Of a stretch of DNA of 64,000 bases, positions 55,951-64,000 are shown piece by piece. Every line of letters begins with the position of its first letter. Position 1 is the first letter of the stretch. Made by a program: the position numbers and the translations under genes. Under the pieces are notes generated by a model that searched no databases, was not told the DNA's origin, and worked only from the letters and a program-made list of their open reading frames with translations. The stretch covers positions 186,001 through 250,000 of the forward strand of contig NZ_VHKL01000008.1 in assembly GCF_007474605.1 (NCBI RefSeq). The letters run 5' to 3'. This stretch comes from Rhodoligotrophos appendicifer. Lineage in GTDB: Bacteria; Pseudomonadota; Alphaproteobacteria; Rhizobiales; Im1.

Positions 55951-57114
55951 ATGACGCTCACCGCCAACTGGAACTACCCCACCACCGTCCGCTTCGGCGC
56001 CGGGCGCATCAGCGAGCTCGGCAAAGCCTGCCGCGACGCAGGGATCACGAAACCCCTGCTCGGCACGGATCCCGGGCTCGCCCGCCTGCCGATGGTCCAG
56101 GCGATCATCGACAATCTCAAGGCCGAGGGGCTCGACGTCGCCGTGTTCTCGGAGGTCAGGCCCAACCCGGTCGAGGCCAATGTGGTCGCCGGGGTCGAAG
56201 CCTATCGCCGTGGCGGCCATGACGGCGTCATCGCCCTGGGCGGCGGCTCTGGCCTCGACGTCGCCAAGACCATCGCCATGATGCAGGGACAGACCCGGCC
56301 GCTCTGGGATTTTGAGGATATCGGCGACTGGTGGACGCGTGCGAATGCGGAGGCGATCGCGCCCATCGTAGCGGTTCCGACCACGGCCGGCACCGGCTCA
56401 GAAGTCGGCCGCGCTACGGTCATCACCAATGAGGCGACCCACGAGAAGAAGATCATCTTCCATCCGAAGCTGCTGCCGCGGATCGTCATCGCCGATCCGG
56501 AGCTGACGGTCGGGCTGCCGCCAATGCTCACGGCGGCCACCGGCATGGATGCGCTCGCCCATAATCTCGAAGCCTATTGTGCGCCCGGCTACCATCCCAT
56601 GGCCGCCGGCATCGCCGTCGAGGGCATGCGCCTGTGCCGGCTCTGGCTGCCGGTTGCCACGGCGGAGGGGACCAATATCGAGGCGCGAGCGAACATGCTG
56701 GCGGCGTCCTCCATGGGAGCCACCGCCTTCCAGCGCGGCCTCGGCGCGATCCATGCGCTGTCGCATCCCTTCGGCGGGCTGTACGACGCCCATCACGGCA
56801 CCCTGAACGGCGTCCTCATGCCTTATGTTCTGGTGGCCAACCGGCCGAAGATCGAGGCCCTGATCGACAGCGCGGCCAGCTATCTCGGGCTGCGTGACGG
56901 GTTCCGCGGTTTCCTCGACTGGATCGTCGCCCTCCGCTCGGAGATCGGCATCCCCAACACGCTGGCGGAGATGGGGATCGACGATGGGAAGCTCGACCAG
57001 GTCGCAGAAATGGCGGTGCGCGATCCCTCGGCCGGGAGCAATCCCATCCTCTTCACCCAGGCCGAATATCGGGACATTGCCGAGAGAGCGATCAAAGGGG
57101 ATCTGGGGCTGTAG
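55951..57114 (+). CDS. Iron-containing (group III) alcohol dehydrogenase
   Basis: A 387-residue Fe-type alcohol dehydrogenase. The NAD-binding motif is IALGGGSGLDVAKTIAMM near residue 94. The metal ligands are the Asp and His of GMDALAHNLEAYCAPGYHP near residue 196 and the His residues of AIHALSHPFGGLYDAHHGTLNG near residue 270. It oxidises a primary alcohol or reduces an aldehyde. In this cluster a suitable substrate would be gamma-glutamylethanolamide, whose hydroxyl would be converted to an aldehyde for the neighbouring ALDH. It follows ALDH after 101 bp that hold an intergenic repeat. Confidence 0.9.
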   Translation: MTLTANWNYPTTVRFGAGRISELGKACRDAGITKPLLGTDPGLARLPMVQAIIDNLKAEGLDVAVFSEVRPNPVEANVVAGVEAYRRGGHDGVIALGGGSGLDVAKTIAMMQGQTRPLWDFEDIGDWWTRANAEAIAPIVAVPTTAGTGSEVGRATVITNEATHEKKIIFHPKLLPRIVIADPELTVGLPPMLTAATGMDALAHNLEAYCAPGYHPMAAGIAVEGMRLCRLWLPVATAEGTNIEARANMLAASSMGATAFQRGLGAIHALSHPFGGLYDAHHGTLNGVLMPYVLVANRPKIEALIDSAASYLGLRDGFRGFLDWIVALRSEIGIPNTLAEMGIDDGKLDQVAEMAVRDPSAGSNPILFTQAEYRDIAERAIKGDLGL

Positions 57115-57142
57115 GAGGCCTCTGGCAGGCTTGCCTCTTCAG

Positions 57143-57176
57143 TCGTCGTCCTCGGGCTCGACCTGAGGATGACGAT
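57143..57176. repeat. GTCATCCCGG-type intergenic palindromic repeat, short copy 3
   Basis: A degenerate short palindrome, GTCGTCCTCGGG then CCTGAGGATGACG, lies between the Fe-ADH and RpiR genes. It keeps the outer arms of the two longer copies and little else. Confidence 0.6.
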
Positions 57177-57205
57177 CTCTTAAACTCGAATGGAGTGTAG
57201 CAACA

Positions 57206-58099
57206 TTGGCGAAGCACTCTCCGTCATCCCCCGCCCCGCAGGATACCGGCACCATCGCCGAGCGCATCCGGCTCTCCTTCGAGCGGCTCACGCGGGCGGA
57301 GCGGCTGCTGGCGACGACGCTTCTTTCGAATTATCCCGTCGCCGGACTAACCAATGTCAGCGAGGTGGCGCGGGCCGCGGGGGTGAGCGCTCCCACGGTC
57401 ATCCGCACCGTCCAGAAGCTCGGATTTGCGGGGTTTCCAGAATTCCAGGAAGAGCTGCGCGCCGAGCTCGCGGCGCAGCTGTCGACGCCGTTGGCCAAGC
57501 ATGAGCGCTGGGCCGTCGGGGCGCCCGATACGCATATGCTCAACCGCTTCGCCGTGGCCGTGGTCGACAATCTCGAGCGGTCGCTGCAGCTTGCCGATCA
57601 CCGGGAGTTCGATGCCATCGTCTCGCTGCTGGCGGACGAGACGCGGGCCATTCATGTGGCCGGCGGGCGGCTCACCCGCGTGCTCGCAGCCTATCTCGCC
57701 ACCCATCTGGAGGGGATACGCCCCGCCGTCCATGCCCTGCCGAGCGCTGCCAGCCGCTGGCCGCAATGTCTCCTGCACATGGCGCCGGGGGACGTCCTGA
57801 TCGTGTTCGACATCCGCCGCTACGAGCGGGACCTGGTCGAACTCGCTCAGATCGCCGCACGTCGCGAGGTCGTCGTGGTCCTGCTCACGGATCAATGGAT
57901 GTCACCGATCAGCGCGGTTGCGCGGCATGCCTTGCCGCTGCGCATCGAGGCTCCTTCCAGTGCCGATTCCCTCGCCGTGCCCCTGATCCTGGTGGAGGCG
58001 CTGATCGCCGCCACGGCCGAGCGGATCTGGCCGGCCGCGTCGGCGCGCATGGCCGTGCTGGAACAGCTCTATGAGGAGACCCGCCGCTTCAGGAAATAG
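57206..58099 (+). CDS. MurR/RpiR family transcriptional regulator
   Basis: A 297-residue regulator with an N-terminal HTH_6 domain (about residues 14-90; LTNVSEVARAAGVSAPTVIRTVQKLGFAGFPEFQEELR is characteristic) and a C-terminal SIS domain (about 125-255; HVAGGRLTRVLAAYLATHLEG) that usually binds a phosphosugar. Here SIS may have been adapted to a pathway intermediate. Translation starts at a TTG (57206) preceded by GGAG. It is the last gene of the same-strand catabolic block and is the best candidate for its regulator. I see no clear operator. Confidence 0.88.
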   Translation: MAKHSPSSPAPQDTGTIAERIRLSFERLTRAERLLATTLLSNYPVAGLTNVSEVARAAGVSAPTVIRTVQKLGFAGFPEFQEELRAELAAQLSTPLAKHERWAVGAPDTHMLNRFAVAVVDNLERSLQLADHREFDAIVSLLADETRAIHVAGGRLTRVLAAYLATHLEGIRPAVHALPSAASRWPQCLLHMAPGDVLIVFDIRRYERDLVELAQIAARREVVVVLLTDQWMSPISAVARHALPLRIEAPSSADSLAVPLILVEALIAATAERIWPAASARMAVLEQLYEETRRFRK

Positions 58100-58613
58100 G
58101 CCATTGGGCCAGCTCGTTGCCCCAGAAGCCTTCATTGAACGGCTGCAGATCGACGTCGCAGAGACCGCTCCAGGCCGGGCAAATCCCGCCTTGCCCCCCA
58201 GCCCCCTCCAGGAGCTGCCGAGCCCCACGCCCCAATTCTTCCCCCAGTCCAGAACTCGGACGTCCGGCAGCGGGCCAATTGTCGAACCCGATCAAAATCT
58301 TCCCTATCAAACTCGAAAAACCATCCACCATCAGTCCGGATTTGCGCCTCGGCCCCGAGCCCTTATGGCAGGCCCTATACCTTCGAGTCATGTCCGTGAT
58401 CCGACGGAAGATGGGGCAGATTGCGGCTACGTCACCCCGCTTGAATTAAAAAGTGTCCATGTGACGGGAAGCCCCAAGAAAAGGCATCTGCCGCTGCCTA
58501 CATGATAGTCGACCCCGGGGAGCACCGGCGCTTCACGAAGACATGCAGGACATGTTTCTCTCCAGCCGACCCCTGCTCTCCTGAGGCCGATCAATCGGCT
58601 CAAGGAGTTTCCG
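58100..58613. other. Intergenic region without clear gene
   Basis: About 514 bp between the RpiR gene and the Gly-rich gene. Open frames on both strands are short, proline/serine-rich and lack family resemblance. The final 20 bases hold the ribosome-binding site of the next gene (CAAGGAG at 58598-58606). I see nothing else that I can support. Confidence 0.45.
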
Positions 58614-59249
58614 ATGTTCAAAGACCTGATTTCCGCCGTGGCGATTGCTGTCGTGGCCGGCGGGCTTGCTGCAAGTAGCGCAGAGGCGCATGGCGGCGGT
58701 GGTGGATTCGGCGGCGGCGGCCATATGGGCGGCGGCTTCGGTGGCGGCGGCATAAGCGGCGGCCATTTCGGCGGCGGCGGTTTCGGTGGCGGCAGCAGCT
58801 GGTCGCCGGGCGGGGGTGGACTTGGCGGCGGTGGCTTCAGCCATGGCGGCGGAGGTTTTGGTGGCGGGAGCCTCGGTGGAGGCGGTTTCAGCCATGGTGG
58901 CGGCAGCATCGGTGCTGGCGGATTCAGCCCTGGTGGCTTTGGTGGCGGCCTGGCCTCAGGCGGCCAAATCGGCCATCCTGGCGGCAGCATCGCCACGGGC
59001 CAGCCGCTGGCCACCCCAGGGAGCGATCTCGGCGGCGGCCACAGCGCGGCACATTATGGCGGCGACCACGGCCATGGCGACGGTCATCATCACGGCCATC
59101 ACTTCTACGGTCCCTATTACGGTCTCGGGACCTATGGGCTCTATGACGGCTATGGCTATGGCGCCTATGACAATGACGGCTGCTATCAGCTGAGGGACTT
59201 TCACGGCCCGAAGCTCTTCGGCTGGCACCGGGTCTGGGTCTGCGGATGA
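58614..59249 (+). CDS. Exported glycine/histidine-rich protein
   Basis: A 211-residue protein with a signal peptide (LISAVAIAVVAGGLAASSAEA). The mature part is low-complexity: GGGGFGGGGH units, then repeats of GGGGFSHGGG/GGGFGGG, a His-rich stretch (DHGHGDGHHHGHHF near residue 155), a Tyr/Gly-rich stretch (YGPYYGLGTYGLYDGYGYGAYD) and a short C-terminal end with one Cys pair (GCYQLRDF, RVWVCG). The His cluster could bind metal ions; the Gly-rich part suggests a surface or structural role. There is no known function. It has a strong AAGGAG at its start. The strands are not overlapped by a real gene. Confidence 0.8.
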   Translation: MFKDLISAVAIAVVAGGLAASSAEAHGGGGGFGGGGHMGGGFGGGGISGGHFGGGGFGGGSSWSPGGGGLGGGGFSHGGGGFGGGSLGGGGFSHGGGSIGAGGFSPGGFGGGLASGGQIGHPGGSIATGQPLATPGSDLGGGHSAAHYGGDHGHGDGHHHGHHFYGPYYGLGTYGLYDGYGYGAYDNDGCYQLRDFHGPKLFGWHRVWVCG

Positions 59250-59265
59250 CTGCAGCCGCCCTCTC

Positions 59266-59583
59266 CTAGTCCCAAATCAGCGGCGACAGATAGTCCGCCG
59301 CCCGCCAATAGGCCTTCGCTTCGCAGATCGCATCGTCGATCGGCGAAGCGTCGCGGCTTAGATCGCAGACTTCGAACTTGGCCGCCTCCTTAACGAGCTC
59401 CAGAAGAGCGACGCCGTCCTGCAGATTTTCAACCTTCTGGGAAATCTTACGAGCGAGCGCGCTGGCCTTGGCTTCTCCCCAGTCGGCAACGTTCTCTGCC
59501 GCTGCCTCCACATCAGCGGCCAATGCGGTCGCCTCTTTTTTCAGTTTCTTCCAGGCCTTCTTGGCCTTCGAAAAAAGTCCCAT
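59266..59583 (-). CDS. Unknown small alpha-helical protein
   Basis: A 105-residue protein of unknown function. Its N terminus is strongly basic and helical (MGLFSKAKKAWKKLKKEATALAAD), followed by Ala/Glu-rich helices (VEAAAENVADWGEAKASALARK) and a C-terminal acidic part with two Cys (FEVCDLSRD, DAICEAKAYW). It resembles a peripheral or amphipathic membrane-associating protein rather than an enzyme. The start could be the ATG at 59583 or 59592. It is 16 bp from the convergent Gly-rich gene. Confidence rests on its coding-like composition only. Confidence 0.55.
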   Translation of the reverse strand: MGLFSKAKKAWKKLKKEATALAADVEAAAENVADWGEAKASALARKISQKVENLQDGVALLELVKEAAKFEVCDLSRDASPIDDAICEAKAYWRAADYLSPLIWD

Positions 59584-59689
59584 AAAAATCATCCGTCCAG
59601 ACAAATATCGGGCGGATATGTCTGGGCGGTGAGGTGCGACAGGGTAAAAAGCGCGGTCAAATCATGGCCGCCGCACAACCCGGCTGATG

Positions 59690-61348
59690 CTAGCGCTGGC
59701 TCTCCCGCCAACGGGGGCTGATCCAAGGCTGCTGGTTGGAGGGCGCCAGGGGCTCGCGTCCCAGGACGTGGTCTGCGCCCTTCTCGCCGATCATCAACGA
59801 GGGACCGTTCAGGTTGCCGTTGGTGATGCGCGGGATGATGGAGCTGTCGACCACACGCAGCCCGTCAAGGCCGATCACCTTGCAGCGCGGATCGACGACC
59901 GCCATGGGATCGTCGACCGCTCCCATGCGGCAGGTGCCACAAGGATGATAGGCACTTTCCACGTGATCGCGGATGAATCCATCCAGTTCGCCGTCGCTTT
60001 GCAGCTCGATGCCCGGCTGGATCTCGCGTCCCGCCAAGCCCTCGAAAGCCTCCTGCGTGAAGATCTCGCGCGTCAGCCGGATGCAGTTGCGGAAATCCGC
60101 CCAGTCCTCCGGATGCGACATGTAGTTGAAGCGGATGAGGGGCGCCGTCTCGGGCGCGCCGTCGCGCAGCCTCACATGGCCGCGCGATTGCGAGCGCATG
60201 GGTCCCACATGCGCCTGGAAGCCATGGGCCTTCGCCGCCGACTTGCCGTCATAGCGGATGGCGGCAGGGAGAAAATGGTACTGGATGTCGGGATAACGCA
60301 CACCCGGCCTGGACCGAATGAAGGCTGCACTCTCGAAATGGTTCGTGGCGCCGAGACCGCGTTTGAACAACAGCCAGTTCAGCCCGATCCAGCCCTTCGA
60401 GAACAAGTTCAGATGCTTGTAGAGCGTGATCGGCTGAAGACATTCCATCTGCAGATAGAGTTCGAGATGGTCATGCAGATTCTCGCCCACGCCGGGCAGG
60501 TGATGCACCGTGTCCACGCCCACGGCTCGCAGGTGCTCGCCATTGCCGATGCCGGATTGGAGCAGCAGCTTCGGAGACATGATGGCGGAAGCGGAAAGAA
60601 TGACCTCGCGCCGCGCCTTGGCGGTGGGGACATGGCCCCCTTGCGAGAACTCGACACCGGTCGCACGCTTGCCCTGGAAGAGAATGCGGCGCGCCAAAGC
60701 CCGGCTGGTCAGCTTGAGGTTGCTCCGCTTCAGAGCGGGGCGCAGATAGGCGTTCGCCGCCGACCACCGCCGGCCCTTCCAGACGGTCATCTCCATGGGA
60801 CCGAAGCCTTCCTGCTTCTCCCCGTTATAGTCCTCGGTGACCTCGTACCCCGCCTGACGGCCAGCCTCGACGAAAGCGTGGTACAGCGGATTCTTCCGGG
60901 GGCCGCGCGTCACATGCAGGGGCCCACCGGTGCCTCGCCAGCCTTCCTCGCCGCCATGGGAATGCTCCATGCGCTTGAAGTAGGGCAGGACATGACGATA
61001 GCCCCAGCCATAGGCGCCGAGGGTCTCCCATTCGTCATAATCGAGGGCATGACCGCGAACATAGACCATCCCATTGATCGAAGACGAGCCGCCGATGACC
61101 TTTCCCCGCGGCGTCGCCAAGACCCGGCCACCGAGATGGGGCTCAGGCTCGGAGGCAAAGCCCCAGTCATAGGTCTTCATGTTCATGGGATAGGACAAGG
61201 CGGAAGGCATCTGGATCAGCGGCCCCGCATCGGTGCCCCCATATTCGAGCACCAGCACGGAATTGCGCCCATCCTCGGACAGCCGGTTGGCCATGACGCA
61301 GCCTGCGGACCCGGCGCCGATGATGATGTAGTCGAAGGTCTCCGTCAT
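59690..61348 (-). CDS. betA: Choline dehydrogenase (GMC oxidoreductase)
   Basis: A 552-residue FAD-dependent GMC oxidoreductase that oxidises choline to betaine aldehyde and on to glycine betaine. The FAD motif [20 protein letters not shown] opens the protein, with [20 protein letters not shown] near residue 85 and [16 protein letters not shown] near residue 465, where His is the catalytic base. It overlaps betI by four bases (ATGA) on the minus strand and is divergent from the choline ABC transporter, which settles the substrate. No betB or betC is in the window. Choline-derived betaine serves as an osmoprotectant or a carbon source. Confidence 0.95.
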   Translation of the reverse strand: MTETFDYIIIGAGSAGCVMANRLSEDGRNSVLVLEYGGTDAGPLIQMPSALSYPMNMKTYDWGFASEPEPHLGGRVLATPRGKVIGGSSSINGMVYVRGHALDYDEWETLGAYGWGYRHVLPYFKRMEHSHGGEEGWRGTGGPLHVTRGPRKNPLYHAFVEAGRQAGYEVTEDYNGEKQEGFGPMEMTVWKGRRWSAANAYLRPALKRSNLKLTSRALARRILFQGKRATGVEFSQGGHVPTAKARREVILSASAIMSPKLLLQSGIGNGEHLRAVGVDTVHHLPGVGENLHDHLELYLQMECLQPITLYKHLNLFSKGWIGLNWLLFKRGLGATNHFESAAFIRSRPGVRYPDIQYHFLPAAIRYDGKSAAKAHGFQAHVGPMRSQSRGHVRLRDGAPETAPLIRFNYMSHPEDWADFRNCIRLTREIFTQEAFEGLAGREIQPGIELQSDGELDGFIRDHVESAYHPCGTCRMGAVDDPMAVVDPRCKVIGLDGLRVVDSSIIPRITNGNLNGPSLMIGEKGADHVLGREPLAPSNQQPWISPRWRESQR

Positions 61349-61953
61349 GCCTGTCGCTCGGTCAACACCCGTCCATGCAGCGTCATCTGCGCCTCGACAT
61401 AGTCGCGCGTCAATCGCCTGGGATCGGCGGGATCCTCCGGCGCGCCATGCAGCGCATATTGCAGCCAGAGGCCATCGATCATGGCGACCGTACCCTCCGC
61501 CACGGAGGCCACCCGTGCCGCCGGCAGCAGCGGCTTCAAGGCGTTGCGGAGATCGGAGCGCAAACGGCGGGCATAGATCCGCAGGATGCGCCGCAGCCTG
61601 GGAGAATGGCGCGCACCTCCATACAGCGCCAGCCAGGCGGCCATGACTTCCGGTGCGAACTGCTCGTCGGCGAGGCAGGCTTCGATGATCGCGAAGACAC
61701 GCTGCTGCGGAGTGCGGGCGACAGCCAGCCGTGACACGGCGGAGCGACGCAGATCCTCCAGGAGGAAGCGCATAGTCTCGAAGAGGAGATCGTCCTTGCC
61801 CTTGAAATAATGATGCACGATCCCGGCCGAGACGCCCGCCTTGGCGGCGATGCGCGCGACCGTGGCATCCGCCAGCCCGTAATCATGGATGGAAGCGATC
61901 ACCGCATCGATCAGCTGCCGTCGCCTGATGGGCGCCATCCCGATCTTGGGCAT
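61345..61953 (-). CDS. betI: Choline-responsive TetR repressor
   Basis: A 202-residue TetR-family regulator of the BetI type. The N terminus [26 protein letters not shown] leads into the DNA-binding helix-turn-helix ([28 protein letters not shown]), which is nearly the BetI consensus. BetI represses bet and cho genes and is relieved by choline. It is the first gene of the betI-betA operon and faces choX across a 209-bp control region with a candidate operator at 62047. Confidence 0.94.
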   Translation of the reverse strand: MPKIGMAPIRRRQLIDAVIASIHDYGLADATVARIAAKAGVSAGIVHHYFKGKDDLLFETMRFLLEDLRRSAVSRLAVARTPQQRVFAIIEACLADEQFAPEVMAAWLALYGGARHSPRLRRILRIYARRLRSDLRNALKPLLPAARVASVAEGTVAMIDGLWLQYALHGAPEDPADPRRLTRDYVEAQMTLHGRVLTERQA

Positions 61954-62046
61954 GAACCTCCTAAGCCTCTCCCATCATCGGTCCCCGGCTCATCACGCCC
62001 TCCCGGCGCGAGGCGGGATGGCACGCTCGAAGACTCCTACATTGTC

Positions 62047-62064
62047 ATTGGTTGGTCATTCAAT
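62047..62064. promoter_or_regulatory. Candidate BetI operator
   Basis: ATTG and CAAT separated by ten bases (62047-62064), with TTGG(T) and TCA inside, resemble the ATTGnnnnnnCAAT-like BetI boxes of other bet loci. It lies between the divergent betI and choX starts, in an AT-rich stretch. Confidence 0.5.
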
Positions 62065-62162
62065 TAAAAATAACGGCTCAGCCCAAGTTCCGCCTTGTCA
62101 GCGGCGAAACGATGGCAGACGATGGCTGCAACAGGGCCTTAAGGTCGGAGGGAGAGCGTTTC

Positions 62163-63119
62163 ATGAGCTTCGGATTGAAAACCATACTCGCGGGCGCGGT
62201 CCTGGGACTGTCGCTCGTGGCCGGTCCCGGACAGGGATTTGCGCAGGAACCGGATTCCTGCAAGACCGTCCGCTTCTCGGATGTCGGCTGGACCGACATC
62301 ACGGCCACGACGGCTGCGGCCTCCGTCATCCTCGAAGCCCTGGGATATACGCCCAAGGTCGAGATCCTGTCGGTTCCGGTCACCTATGCCAGTCTCAAGA
62401 ACAAGGACATCGACGTTTTTCTGGGCAATTGGATGCCCACCATGGAGGCCGACCTGAAGCCCTATCGGGAGGACGGGTCGGTGGAAAGCGTCAAGGCCAA
62501 TCTGGAAGGCGCCAAATATACGCTCGCGGTGCCGTCCTATACCTATGAGAAGGGCATCAAGAGCTTCGCCGACATCGCCAAGCACAAGCAGGATCTCGAC
62601 GCCAAGATCTACGGGATCGAGCCGGGCAATGACGGCAACCGGCTCATCCTCGACATGATCAAAGCCGACAAGTTCGGCCTCAAGGATTTCCAGCTGGTGG
62701 AAAGCTCCGAACAGGGCATGCTGTCCCAAGTGCAGCGTGCGACGAAGCGCAACGAGGACATCGTGTTCCTCGGCTGGGCACCGCATCCCATGAATTCCAA
62801 TTTCGAGCTCAAATATCTCGATGGCGGCGATGATGTCTTCGGGCCCAATTACGGCGGGGCCACCGTCTACACCAATGTCCGCAAGGGCTATGTGGAAGAA
62901 TGCCCCAATGTGGGACAGCTGCTCAAGAACCTAACCTTCTCGCTCGAGATGGAAAACGAGATCATGGGGGCGATCCTCGACAAGGGCGAGCAGCCCAATG
63001 CCGCGGCGACGGCCTGGCTGAAAGCTCATCCGGGGGTGCTCGACGCCTGGCTGAAGGACGTCAAGACCGGCGACGGCAAGGACGGTCTGGCCGTGGTCAA
63101 GGCAAAGCTGGGGGCGTGA
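62163..63119 (+). CDS. choX: Choline ABC transporter substrate-binding protein
   Basis: A 318-residue periplasmic protein of the quaternary-ammonium OpuAC/ChoX type. It has a signal peptide (LGLSLVAGPGQGFAQ) and Trp/Tyr-containing segments that cage the quaternary ammonium: RFSDVGWTDITATT, FLGNWMPTME and FLGWAPHPMN, with a pair of Cys (DSCKTV, ECPNVG). Strong GGAGGGAGAG stands before the ATG at 62163; the frame is open further upstream but the added part is unrelated. Its TGA overlaps the start of the following GFA-type gene by one base. It is the first gene of the cho operon. Confidence 0.94.
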   Translation: MSFGLKTILAGAVLGLSLVAGPGQGFAQEPDSCKTVRFSDVGWTDITATTAAASVILEALGYTPKVEILSVPVTYASLKNKDIDVFLGNWMPTMEADLKPYREDGSVESVKANLEGAKYTLAVPSYTYEKGIKSFADIAKHKQDLDAKIYGIEPGNDGNRLILDMIKADKFGLKDFQLVESSEQGMLSQVQRATKRNEDIVFLGWAPHPMNSNFELKYLDGGDDVFGPNYGGATVYTNVRKGYVEECPNVGQLLKNLTFSLEMENEIMGAILDKGEQPNAAATAWLKAHPGVLDAWLKDVKTGDGKDGLAVVKAKLGA

Positions 63120-63520
63120 TGCTGACCGGCGGCTGCCTCTGCGGTGCGGTTCGCTACGAGGTGGAAACCCTCGCCAGCGACGATGCCGATTACTGCCATT
63201 GCAGCCAATGCCGGAAAGCCAGCGGCGCTCCGGTGGTCGCCTGGGTGCAGGTCGAGCCGAAGCGTTTCCGCGTCACGCGAGGCGAGGCGAAAGGTTTCGC
63301 CTCCTCGCCGCAGAACCAACGCTGGTTCTGCGGGACCTGCGGCAGTCCGCTCTATATGAGCGACAAAGAGGGCCGCTCAATCGGCGTGAACACGGGCACG
63401 CTGGATCATCCGGAGGCCGTGCCACCCACGGTGCATGGCTGGTTCAGCGCGCGCATTGCGTGGTTCGACACGAAGGACGCCCTCGAACGCTATCCGGAGT
63501 CGCCGCCCTATGATCTGTGA
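63119..63520 (+). CDS. GFA/CENP-V fold protein in the choline operon
   Basis: A 133-residue GFA (glutathione-dependent formaldehyde-activating-like) family protein. Zinc-binding cysteines are visible: GGCLCGAVRYEV (near residue 5), YCHCSQCRKASGAP (near residue 25) and WFCGTCGSPLYM (near residue 73). GFA members bind zinc; few have proven activity, and the founding formaldehyde activity is disputed. The ATG overlaps the choX stop by one base, so it belongs to the cho operon and lies between choX and choW, where no such gene is usual. A link to formaldehyde released in betaine demethylation is inference. Confidence 0.9.
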   Translation: MLTGGCLCGAVRYEVETLASDDADYCHCSQCRKASGAPVVAWVQVEPKRFRVTRGEAKGFASSPQNQRWFCGTCGSPLYMSDKEGRSIGVNTGTLDHPEAVPPTVHGWFSARIAWFDTKDALERYPESPPYDL

Positions 63521-63556
63521 GGCCCCAAGCCTGACTCGGAGCGCCGGAGAGATGCC

Positions 63557-64000
63557 ATGGACTGGCTGACCGACCAGATCACCGATCACAAAATTCCCAT
63601 CGGCCAGTGGGGTAAGGCCTTCTTCGACCTGCTCACGACCTATCTCTACTGGTTCTTCGACGGCATCTCGCTCGGCATCGAGAACAGCCTCGAGGCCGTC
63701 ATCGACGGCATGCTGTGGATCCCGCCCTTGATCCTGGTCGCCCTGATCGTGGCGCTTTCGTTCCTGCTGCATCGCAACTGGAAGCTTTCCATCGGGGTCG
63801 CCCTGGGCTTGCTGTTCATCATCAACCAGGGGTACTGGGACGAGACGATCCAGACCCTCGCCCTCGTCCTCGGCGCCACCTTCGTGTCGCTGGCCATCGG
63901 CATTCCCGTGGGCATCGCGGCCGCGCACCGTCCCTGGCTGTTCCAGGCGATCCGGCCGATCCTCGACCTCATGCAGACGCTGCCCACCTTCGTGTATCTG
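63557..64000 (+). CDS. choW: Choline ABC transporter permease, partial (runs off window)
   Basis: The first 148 codons of a choline transporter permease. It begins MDWLTDQITDHKIPIGQWGK, a typical ChoW start, with at least three transmembrane helices (MLWIPPLILVALIVALSFLL, WKLSIGVALGLLFIINQ, LALVLGATFVSLAIGIPVGI) and the start of the family loop RPWLFQAIRPILDLMQTLPTFVYL. It is 36 bp after the GFA gene; GGAGAG precedes the ATG. The remainder, and presumably choV, lies beyond 64000. It is a partial gene, not a truncated one. Confidence 0.92.
   Translation, partial: MDWLTDQITDHKIPIGQWGKAFFDLLTTYLYWFFDGISLGIENSLEAVIDGMLWIPPLILVALIVALSFLLHRNWKLSIGVALGLLFIINQGYWDETIQTLALVLGATFVSLAIGIPVGIAAAHRPWLFQAIRPILDLMQTLPTFVYL

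Noticed and set aside
59687-61402. 571-residue plus-strand frame opposite betA
   Set aside because: It is an antisense shadow of the clearly recognisable choline dehydrogenase.

Overview
The window is a GC-rich, densely packed chromosomal segment of an alphaproteobacterium, most likely of the order Hyphomicrobiales (Rhizobiales). The basis is a mixture of family markers: a RirA-type Rrf2 regulator beside an hmu heme-uptake locus, a betI-betA/cho choline locus, a PlcP-Agt lipid-remodelling gene pair, a candidate alpha-r8 (MmgR-type) small RNA, a DUF459 SGNH protein, and GTCATCCCGG-type intergenic palindromes. I see no rRNA, tRNA, CRISPR array, phage or insertion sequence. The placement is inference; no species can be named.

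Layout. 0-4 kb: an N-formylglutamate amidohydrolase family gene, a minus-strand sRNA candidate, a histidinol-phosphatase/IMPase gene, an alpha/beta hydrolase and a small heat-shock gene with a ROSE-like RNA thermometer. 4-10.3 kb: gltD and gltB (glutamate synthase). 10.8-18.5 kb: an S9 peptidase translationally coupled to threonine aldolase, a lytic transglycosylase coupled to a degenerate SGNH protein, a metallo-beta-lactamase-fold hydrolase and two unrelated methyltransferases. 18.6-26.5 kb: a complete heme-iron locus (rirA-like regulator, hmuVUT, hemP, TonB-dependent receptor, an unknown 4-Cys secreted protein, tonB, IsdG-type heme monooxygenase). 26.5-29.7 kb: two transglutaminase-like genes divergent from a zinc metallopeptidase. 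29.8-34.2 kb: a membrane-lipid cluster (LPG-synthase-type membrane protein, phospholipase D, PlcP-like phospholipase C, Agt-like glycosyltransferase). 34.4-38.9 kb: sugar-nucleotide and envelope genes (galE, galU, beta-barrel protein, kdsD). 39-43 kb: a small membrane protein, an NfeD/SPFH pair, an EamA transporter and ferrochelatase. 43.2-48 kb: a FecR-domain Gly-rich exported protein and a TPR/beta-barrel outer-membrane protein, divergent from a CHASE2 adenylate cyclase. 48-50.5 kb: Nudix hydrolase and a membrane histidine kinase.

50.6-58.1 kb holds the most interesting metabolic block: an amidohydrolase of the N-formylglutamate family, an ethanolamine-type permease, a glutamine-synthetase-like ligase, an aldehyde dehydrogenase, an iron-type alcohol dehydrogenase and an RpiR regulator, all on one strand. 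Together they can encode a gamma-glutamylation route for ethanolamine or a related amino-alcohol (import, gamma-glutamylation, two oxidations, hydrolysis to glutamate plus an amino acid) that needs no cobalamin-dependent ammonia lyase. The 58.6-64 kb end carries a Gly/His-rich exported protein, a small unknown gene, and the choline locus: betI-betA divergent from choX, a GFA-fold gene inserted in the operon, and choW, which runs off the window.

Sequence-level oddities: the RirA-like protein has Val at the third Fe-S cysteine position; the SGNH protein has Asn in place of both catalytic Ser and His; one transglutaminase has Ser where the catalytic His is expected. All functions are inferred by reading translated sequence; no database search was run.
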